Origin: Neckera pumila
Taxonomy: Eukaryota; Streptophyta; Bryopsida; Hypnales; Neckeraceae
Assembly (NCBI GenBank): GCA_963969595.1
Contig: OZ018415.1
Coordinates: 2,170,001 to 2,234,000 of the forward strand
Length of the DNA stretch: 64,000 nt
Reading direction: 5' to 3'
In this document: piece by piece, positions 48,764-61,000 of the stretch
Position numbering within the stretch: position 1 is the first letter of the stretch
How the letters are laid out: the number at the start of each line of letters is the position of its first letter
The notes under the pieces: model-generated
What the model was told of the DNA's origin: nothing
Seen by the model: the letters and a program-made list of their open reading frames with translations, nothing else
The model's database searches: none
Program-made: the position numbers and the translations under genes

Positions 48764-49122
48764 CATTAGAGAAAATTTCAGCCCCTTGGATGGTTGCTCC
48801 ACAGCCCTCTAAGGTACTCTAAAATTTATTTATTTTTTGCTCAAAAAATTGTTTTTCCCCTATTTCCACCCTGTTGAAACGGTAGCTGGCGCAGGAACCC
48901 AGAATTCCAAATAAAAAATTATTAAACAAAAAAAAAAATTAATCTTAAAAAAATGTTAAAAATTAAAAAATTAAAAAATCTGTGAAACTTGATTGCTCCG
49001 GCGAACAGTCAGAGTCTCCAACTGCTCTCCAAGAGCATTTTCAAAGTTGAAAAGCCATGTAAGAAATAGCATGGCATGTCAACTTCAAACGGCCCTCCAA
49101 GGGGCTGAAATTTCCTCTAATG
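48764..49122. mobile_element. CATTA-ended foldback MITE
   Basis: Starts CATTAGAGAAAATTTCAGCC and ends GGGGCTGAAATTTCCTCTAATG, a near-perfect inverted repeat extending to 'ccccttgga' and 'tccaagggg'. It shares the CATTA/TAATG ends and GC-rich arms with the elements at 20,529 and 35,077, but its centre lacks the full palindrome. Confidence 0.75.
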
Positions 49123-52100
49123 CGTGCCTTCAGTAGAACTAGGAGATGAACTAAAAACTTTGAAGATAATTTAAGAACAAACTTAGATTTGAAAACTCCT
49201 AAAAAAAGCTTAGAATAAACTAGAATGATTCAAATTAAACTTTAAAGAAGACTTAAAAGCCAATAAGATATATAGGGATGAAATTTGGAAAACAAAATGG
49301 ATGAAACCAACAAAAGTCTGTTCATCCAAGTTTAAATTTAAAATTTAGACATTAGGTGTCAATACAAATCTATAGCAAAAATCCCAAGCCAATTTGAATT
49401 TAGGAGTCATTAGAAAAAAATGGATGAAGTTTAGAATGCCCTTCCAAAGGTCAAATTTCAATCGCTCATAACTCTCTCTAAGAGTGCCCAATTACAACAA
49501 ACTTTATGTTTTTAAAATGGCATGAGCGGACTTTTCAGTTAAAATGAATAAATTAGCACTATAGATCCTTATCTTTGGAATCACTGTAGCCTTGTTTAGC
49601 CTTTTTAAATAGCTAAATTGTGTTATTTTCATCTTTTATCAATGCTTTTGCAAATTTGTGACTTTGTAGGCATTTAGAGAAGATCCATTGCTTGAAAGGC
49701 ACAATGGACCATGCCTAGGCACCCATTCAGCATAAATCCAATACTAAATTAGAATATGGTTGTGTTTGTATAATTACTAAGGGGGGGATAATGAATTGCC
49801 CATAGTACTTCAAGAGAATGGGATGTTTTAAGTGAGTTTTTTAAGTATAGTTATAAACATAAGATTATAAGTTTTAACAATTAAGGAGATTTTCATTAAA
49901 AATTTAGTAGAAATAGTAGAAATATATGTGTTTCTAGTAAATTTTTATTGAATCTCTTAGAAAGTCATTATTTATAATCTTATGTCTAGGACTATATTTA
50001 AAAACTCACTTCAAACACCCCTTTTTCTTGTAGTGCAAAATTGGACCCTACTTTAGAATTCTAAGTAATTGTAGAGAGGCACAAAATATCAAGAATGAAG
50101 AAATTAGGTAATAATAGAGACCATTTTATTGTTTATGGTCATCTAAATACTCTCCCCTCCCCCTCAAAAAAAGAAAAAGAACCCCGCACATGATATACAA
50201 AATTCCACACGGAGTGCCCCCCTTTAGTATCAAATTCATTATACAATCCACTTTGCAATTGTTAAAATGCAATTTAAAAAAAAAGCAGAAACTGCAAATA
50301 CCTCAAAATCAATGCATACATGTTTAAATTTTCAAATGGTAGAAATCATGAGAATACTTTATTCTTTCCATAGGGACCATTCAGTTCATAGCAAATGGAT
50401 ACTACTAAAATTCATTAGATTTCAAATCCTAAGTGAAATTGACAAGCTTTGCTCAAAGCTAGAAAATGATATAAAATTGACAAGCTTTACTCTTTAGTAC
50501 ATATATGCCTTAAAGGACCTCTTTAAAATCAAATATTTATATTTTGAGTGATAAAATAAAAGCTTCCAATAGTTAACCTTCAACATTGCCTATAAAATTC
50601 TTAAAAATAGTGAAAGGAATCTAACTGCTTACACATAAATAAGTCTAAAAATTTAGATCAATAACATAAGGTTGGTTAATTAGTCAGTTAGGGGTTAAGG
50701 GCTAAAGATGGAGCCTATGATGTTGTCATAATATTTCAATATATTTTATTTTATATGCTTCATTTATCTCAATATATGAAATGATTTTTATTTTTATTTT
50801 TTTATAAATGAAATTACATGTTCGAATTCCTATAAATCATAAGATTTCTATTTTTTTTTGTTAAGATTTGAATTTATTGTGAATTTTTGAAGAAAAAGCA
50901 TATAGTTTATGTCAAATATAAATATATTGAAAGTTTTCAACATAGGTGTATATCATAGTAAAGAGCATTGTAGAGCAATCCAAATTTCTTTGGCATTCTA
51001 TTTTATAATCTTAGATGTAAGCTACAAAGGTTGCATAGTGGTATGAAGATCAATAATTCTTGACCTTGCTCAAATATTGATTCAAAAAATATGAATATGA
51101 ATAGAAAAGCTTGTCTAATAAATTGCCACAATAGGAGACAACTATTGAACTAGTTTTGTTATGTGAATGAATCCCCTCTTAATTGCTCATTGTATTCTTT
51201 ACAACTTGTATCATACTTGATTTAGGGATGATCATACTATCAATTGCTCATATTTTATTCATATGAATTTTGAAAGTCAATATCATATTTTTTTTCCACT
51301 AAAGTCTTTTATTTTGTATTGAATAAACTGGAACTCTTATAGACTAATAAAACACCTACTATTTTTTTATTCAAATTTCAGTTAATATGTATTCAATTCC
51401 TTTTACCCACCTAGAAGTCTCCATGTCTTCTAGAACTTATTAGGGAGCATCAAGAAACAAATGAAATACAGCCTTCTTTGTATTTGAAATATTTTTTTTT
51501 GTATATTCTTGAAGAATGTGACTAGCATGGTCATTTGTTACTTCCTCAATTTCTTTTGCAAGGTTTTGTATAAAGTAAACTTACAAAAATGAAACTTTTA
51601 TGTATAGGCTCTTCTTAGGCCAAGATCTAGTTTGCCTAATAAGCTCCAAATCTACATTATCCTTCCTACCAAATACTCTTAGAAATTAAGGATTAAGTAG
51701 TACAATATATCTCTTCTTAAATAAAAAAACATTTATGATTGTTAGAGTCTTTAAAACAATTATTTATGCTACAGATTTGATAAGTTTGATGAATGATTGA
51801 CTTTCAAAGAAACTATACAAACAAAGATTGCACCTATAAATTTAGAAATTGGATCATTTTGTACAACTTTAGTCATAGCTTTCATCCTTTCACCATTCCA
51901 GAATAAATTGCAATAATTGGTAATAATCAGTGATCCCAGAACTAGTTTATGGAATTTAGTGCAGTATGCTACCTTCAAGACAAACAAGCAATCAACTTTG
52001 ACTACCTGGAGAGACAAACAAACATCAACTTTGGCTACCTTGAGAGTGAGTGGCATTGAAAAAAAATAGAAAAGAAAGGAATTTGCAAGTTGTAAAGGAT

Positions 52101-52384
52101 GATTGGAAGCACCATAATTCAAAACTGACATAACATATGCTAATTCCAATGTGGAGGAAGTAACAAATTGACTATCAAATGCTATTGGTTGTTGCAGTCT
52201 TGACTAAAATCTAATTTTTTTGAAGATTTTCTCCAATGTACATTTAGCTACTAAAAATCTGAAGTAGCAATGGAGCAAATTTTAGCCAGTTCTGTGAACG
52301 CTGGTAATCATGGGTATATATACCTTTGTTATGATTGCTCTACATACAAGATGTTCATCCAAAATATTATCCAAGATTTCATTT
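49123..52384. other. AT-rich intergenic, no gene seen
   Basis: No open frame on either strand has similarity or splice structure that I can support; the 126-codon minus frame at 51,769-52,149 is AT-rich and unrecognised. An inverted pair 'ttaagtgagttttttaagtatag' (about 49,830) and 'tatatttaaaaactcacttcaaa' (about 49,993) suggests a further eroded foldback element at about 49,780-50,030. Confidence 0.45.
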
Positions 52385-52514
52385 ATCCAAATATATCCAG
52401 CATTTCATTCATCCAAATATATCCAGCATTTCATTCATCCAAATATATCCAGCATTTCATTCATCCAAATATATCCAGCATTTCATTCATCCAAATTTAC
52501 CTAATTTTTCGTTC
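52385..52514. repeat. 26-bp minisatellite
   Basis: Four identical or near-identical units of 26 bases (beginning 'atccaaatatatccagcatt') at 52,385, 52,411, 52,437 and 52,463, followed by a degenerate fifth unit to 52,514. It lies about 570 bp upstream of the PYD1 start codon. Confidence 0.95.
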
Positions 52515-53084
52515 ATCGAACAACAAGCAGGGAACGCAAGAAGCACATGAGCATACGGTCCTCATCCTCGTCGGCAAAGCATGGAATTCCGATCCTGGAT
52601 CTCACATTTCGTCACTTGGCAGTATCCCCAATTCCGCACTCTCACACTCTTGCTCGTCTTTGCTTCAAGCCTACCGTTTCGCTACCGTTCAAATCACAGC
52701 TCACGACACCGGAAGGTATGTCTCTTATGCACCCTCATTTCCTAAATTCCCCGAATGCTGTGATTCCAGACGTGGGTTTTACCAGCACTTGCTCACAATT
52801 TCCCGAATGCTGTGATCCCAGATGCGGGTTTGACAGCATTTGTGGGGTTTTCGGCGTTTTGGGTAGCTAATTCTCCGTAGTTGGATCTTTGGGTTTTGCT
52901 TGAAATGGATCGGTAGCTGGTGACCTAGAAGTTGCAGTGCTCACTGTCGCGGGGTCTGGAAGGGTTTGAATGGATTTGGAAGGTTTAGGATTGCGTAGTT
53001 TTGTGGAATTCGATCTATTTTGAATCTGAATCTTTGTTTCGGTTTTGTCGATTTGAGATTTTGTGAGTAATTGGTTGAAGATTG

Positions 53085-56000
53085 ATGGCGGGCCTCTCGA
53101 ATGCTTTGCGCTTGGGCGCTTTGGATCAAGGTGTTGTAGCTTCCCCGGAACTTTACAAACATTCCCGGCATCATGAACAGAGGTAAGGCCCAGTTTCGTT
53201 GTGTCGTCGTTTGCCCTAATTTTTGGTTCGTGGTTACATCATCTAATTGCTCCATGTGGATACAAAGAATGTGTGGTCGGGTAATGGCTTTGTTCTTGTT
53301 CAATCGTCTTGCTTTCTCTGCTGTCAATGGAAAACAATTCAATTATTCAAGGGATGCTCCCTTGAACAAGGATTCCACCTATGTGCTGATGATGATAATT
53401 AATTTTGAATTTTTATTGTTCTTGCCAATAGAAAACAAAACCCAACGCAAAGTCTTTCTCGTAATTTTTGTAGTTATGCATTTTCAAATTCACTATGATG
53501 TCTTTCCCAAGACTATGCTCTAGACTATGCTTTCCTAACTGCTGAAAGCTTGGCTTGAGAAGTTTAAGCGTAAGGCAATTTTCACAAATAGAATCTTAGA
53601 TTGTGGCAGTTTTCATTGGTTTAAGGTTGCTGCGTTATGGTTTAAGGATCTCGGTGGAATTGGGGCATCTACTCTGGGATCCCAATTGTTCATTCATCTA
53701 GCTAATGTCTGGCACCTTCGATCTAGATTCGTGATCTGAAATTTCCAGTATATGATCAAGTACTGGCCTAGTATTTCATTAGACTGATCACTTCACATGG
53801 AGAACAATAATTCTTTGCACCTCATCCAATAAATGCGATTGATGTGCAGATTCCGGTCAGCCCGTAGTCAGCGAATGATGGTGCGAGCTGCAGCTGAAGG
53901 TGTGGATTTGAGTGTCACTGTAAATGGTCTGAAGTTGCCGAACCCGTTTGTAATTGCGTCCGGACCACCAGGCACCAACTACACTGTCATGAAGCGTGCT
54001 TTCGATGAAGGATGGGGTGGTGTGATTGCCAAAACGGTATTCATTCCCTACCTCTACACTGTGTTTTCGAGTTATAATTGCACCCTTTGTTAATGTCTAT
54101 GCCATGCTTGAGCATCTGCATGACCTGTACTCAGTGTTTTACAATTTGGAGTGCGTGAAATTAGATGGCAACTTGACACCTAAAGGTCCAAGGATTCTGG
54201 GTTTCAAGATGACCAATCATATTGTGCAAATTTATTTGAGATACGGCTAAACTTTATATGACTAGAATCAGTGACGTTGTGTTTAGGGTTTAACCCTAAA
54301 CCAAACAGCCCTTATGCGTCCTCTTCGAAAATGGTCCTCTTGGTCCTCTAGGGGTTACATGTCAATCCTTTGAAACGCTTTTGGCGATGGGGGTGTTTGA
54401 TTTCTTTGCGCTTAGACTATTTTGTTAGGAAGTGGGCCTGTACTTTTGATGCTGTTAGTTTATTTTGAATTTCAGTGTTGTCCTTTCGCGCTTCTTAGGA
54501 ATGAACGTGTTGAAAGTGATGACCGTGTAGAATGACTCCCTTTGTCATGGTATTCTCACTAACAAATTTCATGACTGGCTATGAAGGTTTCGTTAGATTC
54601 ATCCAAGGTTGTGAACGTGACCCCACGTTACGCAAGGTTGAAGGCCGCTGCACCTTCGGGGACCAAAGCCGAGGTCATCGGTTGGCAAAACATCGAGCTT
54701 ATCAGTGACCGTCCTTTCGAGACAATGCTTGCTGAGATGAAACAGCTCAAGGATGAGTACCCTGATCGGATCCTGATCGCATCTATTATGGAGGAGTACA
54801 ACCGTGACGCGTGGGAGGAGATTATTGAGCGCGTTGAAGAAACGGGTGTGGTAAGCTGGAGTATGTATTCTGAATCTCTGAAAGCGCAATTTGCAGAGCT
54901 CATAGCAACGTCCAAATACATATTTATGACCATTTGACTATATAGGGCATGGTTTCTCCTCTTTTGGGCGTATTTTTTACAATCCTTGATGCTTCCTAAA
55001 TGGTTCATTTCAACGTTTGTAGATATGGGAGCAGCCATTGTTAGCCATTTAGACACTAAAGGGTTAATGGACATCAATGTGTGTTGTTTTTGGATACTTA
55101 TCCTTGTTTGTAGACATTTCCACCGAATTCTCACTAGAATTCAACTATTGCATAATCCTGTTTTCACATGAAACTTGCAGGATCGTTTAATGGTTTAGTG
55201 CCTTGACACTCTAGGAATATCCTTGAAATGATATTACCTTGTTTGGCAGGATGCCCTTGAAATCAACTTTTCATGTCCACACGGGATGCCGGAGAGAAAG
55301 ATGGGTATGGCCATGGGACAAGACTGTTCCGTTCTGGGAGAGGTCTGCGGCTGGATCAACGCCAAGGCCACGGTCCCTGTTTGGGCGAAGATGACGCCCA
55401 ACATCACGGACATTACGCAGGTGGGTTTCCTACAGCAACCATTTTATGCAAATCAAATTTCAGGGTATTTCTCTGATCTAATCGTGGAGATTTATAATAC
55501 AATATGTGATGCTGCTTTGTCGTTCAGATTTTTGAAAGGTTTGTGACATTGTGTGTTGGGTTGGACAGCCAGCGCGCACATCCTTAAATGCCGGTTGCGA
55601 GGGAGTAGCAGCCATCAATACAATAACGAGTGTCATGGGCATTAACCTTGATACTTTGAGACCTGAGCCCTGTGTTGAAGGGTAAGTATCTTTGGTTGAC
55701 TTCCTTGCTGTTCAATCCACCCTTACTTCTGTGCCTTCCGTGAACGGGAAGGATTTTTGGCACTAATATTTCATTTTGAATATGATTTTTTTCGGGGCCA
55801 TTAGAAGAGAATGTAAATTCTACCATTTAGTCTGCTGGTATTGGCAGTGGGCACTTGCTCTATCAAAAAGAGTATCTGCTGGGCTCTTTCAGAGGACTGC
55901 ACTGACTTGATGTAATTGAGAAGAGCAGTTCTCAAAGTTTTGCGTGTGCTTATTGTAAGAAAATTTGACATTTAAGCCCAATGTGGAGATTTCTTACTAT

Positions 56001-56884
56001 ATTACGCTATATGAAAATATTACGCAGGTACTCAACACCTGGTGGGTACTCGTGCAAAGCTGTGCGACCCATTGCGCTGGCGAAGGTTATGTCTATTGCT
56101 CAAATGATGAAGGCCGAGTTTCCGGGTCAAGGCAAATCGATATCTGGCATTGGGGGAGTGGAGACTGGCAATCATGCTGCTGAGTTCATACTCCTTGGGG
56201 CTAGCACTGTGCAGGTTAGTATCCAACTTCTTTTGCATTCAAACTGTATAGAACTGGAAGCCTTTGTCGGCATCGAGTATGCAACTTCTGTTCATTTCTT
56301 TTCAAATATAGCACAATAACTTTTCATAGACACTGAGTTGATGATTCGCTTACACTTGTATTGGACGCGAGCAGGTATGTACTGGTGTGATGCTGCATGG
56401 TTACGGCCATGTCAAGACGTTGTGTACAGAATTGCAAGCGTTCATGGATAAACATGGATTCTCGTCAATTGAAGATTTTCGGGGGTAAGCTTAGTTTTCA
56501 CCTCCCTGATTTTAATCTGTTGATGACCTTCCTTAAGCTTCGAGTTATCCCTCATTTGTATCAATCTAAAATTTTTCAACAAGTCGTGACCCTGATTGAA
56601 TCTATGGGGTTGGAAAGACTTTTTTGATCTTTTTGATTTTTTTTGCCTGTTTTTAAAAATAGGATTGGAAAACCTTATGAGTTAGTAAATGCAAATCAAC
56701 GATCTCATATTTCACATATCATGGTTCCAGGGCCTCTTTGGACTATTTCACAACGCATGCCGATTTAGTGCAAAGACAAAAAGCGGCGACTGTCGAGAAG
56801 AAAAAGCGAAAGGGGTTGGCGTCAGACAAGGACTGGACCGGGGAAGGCTTCGTGAAAGAGACTGAAACTATGGTATCCAACTAA
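53085..56884 (+). CDS. PYD1: dihydropyrimidine dehydrogenase (NADP+), chloroplast type
   Basis: Eight exons (53085-53182, 53850-54036, 54587-54850, 55250-55420, 55569-55681, 56028-56214, 56375-56484, 56731-56884) join in phase at GT-AG sites to 427 residues, matching the length of plant PYD1. The enzyme reduces uracil and thymine in the first step of pyrimidine catabolism. The first 44 residues are basic and Ser/Arg-rich, like a plastid transit peptide. The mature part has LPNPFVIASGPPGTNY, EINFSCPHGMPERKMG (the Cys at about 192 corresponds to the active-site Cys of the family), VPVWAKMTPNITDI, GGYSCKAVRPIALAKV and SISGIGGVETG, typical of an FMN-binding barrel. The C-terminal end (TVEKKKRKGLASDKDW) also fits. 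Nothing suggests damage. Confidence 0.96.
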
Positions 56885-58094
56885 CTTAGTTTATTGGAGA
56901 TGTGGACGTTTCACTCTATGTCATTCATAAAAGCAACTACTCGTTGTAAAGCATTATATACGTTGCTTCACTGTGAATTAGTGTAAGGGCCTTTGTCTTG
57001 TACAGGCAAGAACTAGGTGCATAGTCTCTGACGCTTGCGCACACTCAGGGTGTCGAGCTATTAGTCTCTACATCTTATCCCAATGAAATATGTATATCGT
57101 CGTAACTTCTGTTCATTTGCAATCTGGTGCATTCCCAGGTTGTGTATGATCATGTTATGCCACAATTATGGGAGTGTGTCGAGCAGGTTCTCCCCGGTTG
57201 CTGTAGTTGTCCAAGTGGTTGTCAATTGCTTGTCACCTGCTTGTCGTAAGTTCTCGTTGAATGGGTCTTTGGTTACCGACTTCTGAGAAAGTATATTCTG
57301 GCCTCTGTAAACAGGCCAGGACTTCTACATAGGGTAAAATCTGATTTGAGAACTGGAGAGACAATAACATCGTTTATGAGGTTTGCAATGTGTGAACACT
57401 GTTTGCAAGGTTCTAGTTCGTCGCATCACAACTGTCGAGCTAGGAATCGTTGGGTTAACTGGCGTTTCAATAACTGACGTTTCATTGATTTGACATACAG
57501 TAAATGACGTTTGAGAAACCGACTGCTACACTGTTTTTTCTTAATGACAAGGACTCAAAATGAGTGTCACTACAAAACCTTTTTGTTTTGTTTTGAAATA
57601 TGTACAATGTAGCAATACCAATAGTCTCACTTCTACTAATCGGCTAAGTCAAAACTCCAGCTCGTTTTTATCCAAACAGATAAAACTATCTACATTTGCC
57701 CAATCTTACAAAACTGGACTGCCACTCAATAGTCCAGCCATTTGGCCCTGCCTGTGCATTTCACTCAAAATGAGTGTCACTACAAAAACTTTTTTTTTGT
57801 TTTGAAATATGTGCAATGTAGCAATACCTATAGTCTCACTTCTACTAGTAGGCTAAGTCAAAACTCCAGCTACTTTTTATCCAAACAGATAAAACTATCT
57901 ACATTTGCCCAATCTTACAAAACTGGACTGCCACTCAATATTCCAGCCATTTGGCCCTGCCTGTGCATTTCACTTCATGTTGCACATTTGTGATTTGACT
58001 TCACCCAAATTATCGTCAATGTGACGCTCCTCAAAAACCTCAAATCCACTAAAACCAATTCTCCTCCCAATCACAACAGGAATGTTTATGTCAA
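56885..58094. other. spacer between convergent PYD1 and lipase genes
   Basis: The left part is the 3' UTR of PYD1; the right part is the 3' flank of the minus-strand lipase. In the middle is a 210-bp direct duplication. No gene is supported, although the duplication keeps similar short open frames in both copies. Confidence 0.5.
57553..57972. repeat. direct duplication, period 210 bp
   Basis: The unit from 'actcaaaatgagtgtcacta' to 'ccctgcctgtgcatttc' occurs at 57,553-57,762 and again at 57,763-57,972 with only a few changes (for example 'atcggctaag' versus 'gtaggctaag'). This high similarity suggests a recent event. Confidence 0.95.
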
Positions 58095-61000
58095 TCAAAT
58101 AAAATTGTCTCGATTTTCCATTGATGGCATATCCTCCAACGCTCGATCCGGTTCCACCCACCTTCCCTCCCCATTCACCACCAAGCCCTTGTTCTCCTCT
58201 TGCCACCAATATCCTGGAACACAAAATTCCTTCTTCAACCCATCACAATACTTATTCACAAGCGCATGATCCCTCCCCGTCTCCAACCGAAACTCTTTCG
58301 ATTTTGAACCCTGGTACCCATCCACATGGTGCAAGTAACACTCCAAGTTGTGGCACACGATGGGATCCCGACCGGGCTTCAAGTAGGGCGACAACTTGGA
58401 ATTTAATTGGAGTTCCACGCCTACATGCTTGTAATGCTCGCTCCATGGGGGCTGGAGGCCTCCGATGGCCTTGGGCACCATGTCGTGAATGTTGACAACG
58501 CGAAGGACTTTCAAGTTCAAGTCTTCAAACCTGCACAACGAGTCAGGCTTGTTACTAGTCAGACCCCCAAAAATGATCATATGTAAGGTAAGTGCATCCA
58601 TAATCATCAACACTAATATCAAATGAGCTTGGTTAGTATTATCAAATGTAATTTTATTGGATCTCATTGGCAAGTTGAAGAGGAGTCCAATGCACTTTAG
58701 CATGCTTTATTTGGACACCGTATGGATAAGTTATGAAAGTTCAAAGTTGATTGTATCAAAAATTTGACATTGGTATCTTGTAGGCTCTCATATTTTAGGT
58801 GTTGCATTTTGGGTAGTGATACTTTAAGGTAAGTACACCTAGTTGTGATCCTTTCTAAAAATGACTCCACAATTTTCTTATTTGAACTATACTGCTTCTA
58901 TTCATGAGAGCCAAACGTATAGGTTACTTTCGGATTCACCTATTTTCAACACTTTTGAAACTTCTTTGTGTCCAAACAATGCATAAAAAGAAAATCTTAC
59001 AATATTCTTTTAACTTCCACCAATATCCAACAAAACATTAAGCAATTTAATAGTAAGAACATTCCTTAATTGCTTGTTTGGACACAAGTAGGTGTAGTTA
59101 TTTTAAGTAAAATTTAAGGAGCAAAATGGGACAATTTCTTCAAATTTTGGAAAGAATTTGTTGTTGCAACCAAACTAACAATAACATGATGCAAGATTTG
59201 TCAGAGTTAGTCTAATAAACCCAAACAAACAAAAGAAATGGAAGAACGCACCTCCGTTTGAAGATGGCATCTCCAATGCGAGGGCTGCCGAAGGAGAACA
59301 CGGTGACAGGGATAGTGTTCGGGGTTTGCGAGTTGAGACCCGTTTCAGCAATTTCATAGGCATTCAGGACCGCCAAAGCTCCACCCAAGCTGTGCCCTGT
59401 GAGTGTGATGGACAGAGTCTCTCCTTTGTAGAGCGTCAGGAGCCGTGTCAACTCCCGCATGACCTGCAACATCAAAAACATGAGAATTTCTTTCATTTAT
59501 TACAATCTTTACAAGGGCTCAGTACCAACAGTGATGAGCGAGGGTGCAGAGTACGTGTACATGTTATGTTATGAGAATTAGGAGCAACGAATTCATACTC
59601 GAGTTATCGATTTCCAGTGCAAGCAAAAGGGTGATAGAGATACTGCGAGAGAGAGGAAGATTGAGAGACCTGTTCCGAAGCGCTCTTCTGATTGAACTGC
59701 GACGCTGAGCGTTTGCAAGTGTACAAGCTCCAGAACCCTTTCTCCACTTTGGGTTTCAACACCGAAGGTTTACTGTTGGCACAATCCGCCGTGGGCGCCA
59801 CCGTCATGGGCGCCAGTTGGATCTGCGCATCGACCAACCACTCCATGGGGCGCGACGTCCCTCGCCAACTCACTACGATGTCCCGCCTCCCCAAGCGAAT
59901 GATCTCCTGCTCGTCCACCGCCACCGCCACGAACCCCATCCAGTTCGACTCCACGTCCCACTTCTCGGCGGAGATGGAGCTTTGCAAGATCCCCGGTAAA
60001 GGATTCTCGCAAGTCGCGTACAAGTAGCGCGTCACCTGAAAAAGAGTTTACAATATGTTTGTGTTAAAACTTTGGTATGAATTGTCAATATTAATCGTAC
60101 GTATGAAGAAGATTGAAGATGATGTTCAAAACATAACGTCACAAATCTATTACAAAATCGTTGATGTTCAAAACATAGCTGAACAAAGAGAAGCGGAAAA
60201 TTGTCATAAAAAATGTTTATAGATGAGCCTTATGTAGTAGTACTCGCGTGATCCACCGCCCAATTATTTTGAAACTGCACATCACGTGAGTGCATATCCA
60301 ATACTACATAACTGAAGACATGACTCTCATATCCATAGTATTTATGAAGGGTTTACAATGTTTTCTACGCGAAATTCGTATCACGTTTCGATGACCAATT
60401 TGTAACACATGTCCTGCTGTTGTGCAATTTTTTTGGGAAAGAACAACGTCAAGGATTTCGATAAACTTAATGACATTGGTATTAACCCATGTAGGTGGGA
60501 TATTCATGCTTCTGGCTGGTCACTGATAGTATGTGCTTAAGGTTAAGTTAAAGACAAGTGTAGAATATCCGCCTCTAGCCAATGAGCTTTGACATGAATC
60601 TCAATACTTGTTCTGTTATGCTTTGGTTGAAAAAATGTCGTCAATTTATTACAGGAGACTAATATGAGAGCCACGTGTAAAGTCAGTACTATTTCGACAC
60701 AGAAAATACTCCCAAAGCAAGTGACTGTAGACAACTGAACATCTTTAAGTTAACTAGAGAAAAATTGATCACATTTTGAACTTGGATTTTGTAGCTAAAA
60801 TGTTTGATCCGTTACAGAAAAATCGATCACATATATTTGAACTTGGATTTTGAAGTTAAAAGGTTGATTCTTTAGAGAAATTAAATCGATCATCACATAT
60901 ATTTCTGAATCGAATAACAAGACATTCAGTTCGAAGTGCAAACTTGCCTGGTACCCCGTCTTCTCCTTGTGCAGCTTCTCGAACACATTCCTTTTGTTGA

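Noticed and set aside
52270..52815. 181-codon plus-strand frame upstream of PYD1
   Set aside because: Its repeated SFIQIYPAFH-type product is only the translation of the 26-bp minisatellite.
57560..57993. Two similar 80-codon frames
   Set aside because: They exist because the 210-bp unit is duplicated and not a multiple-stop sequence; no evidence of coding.
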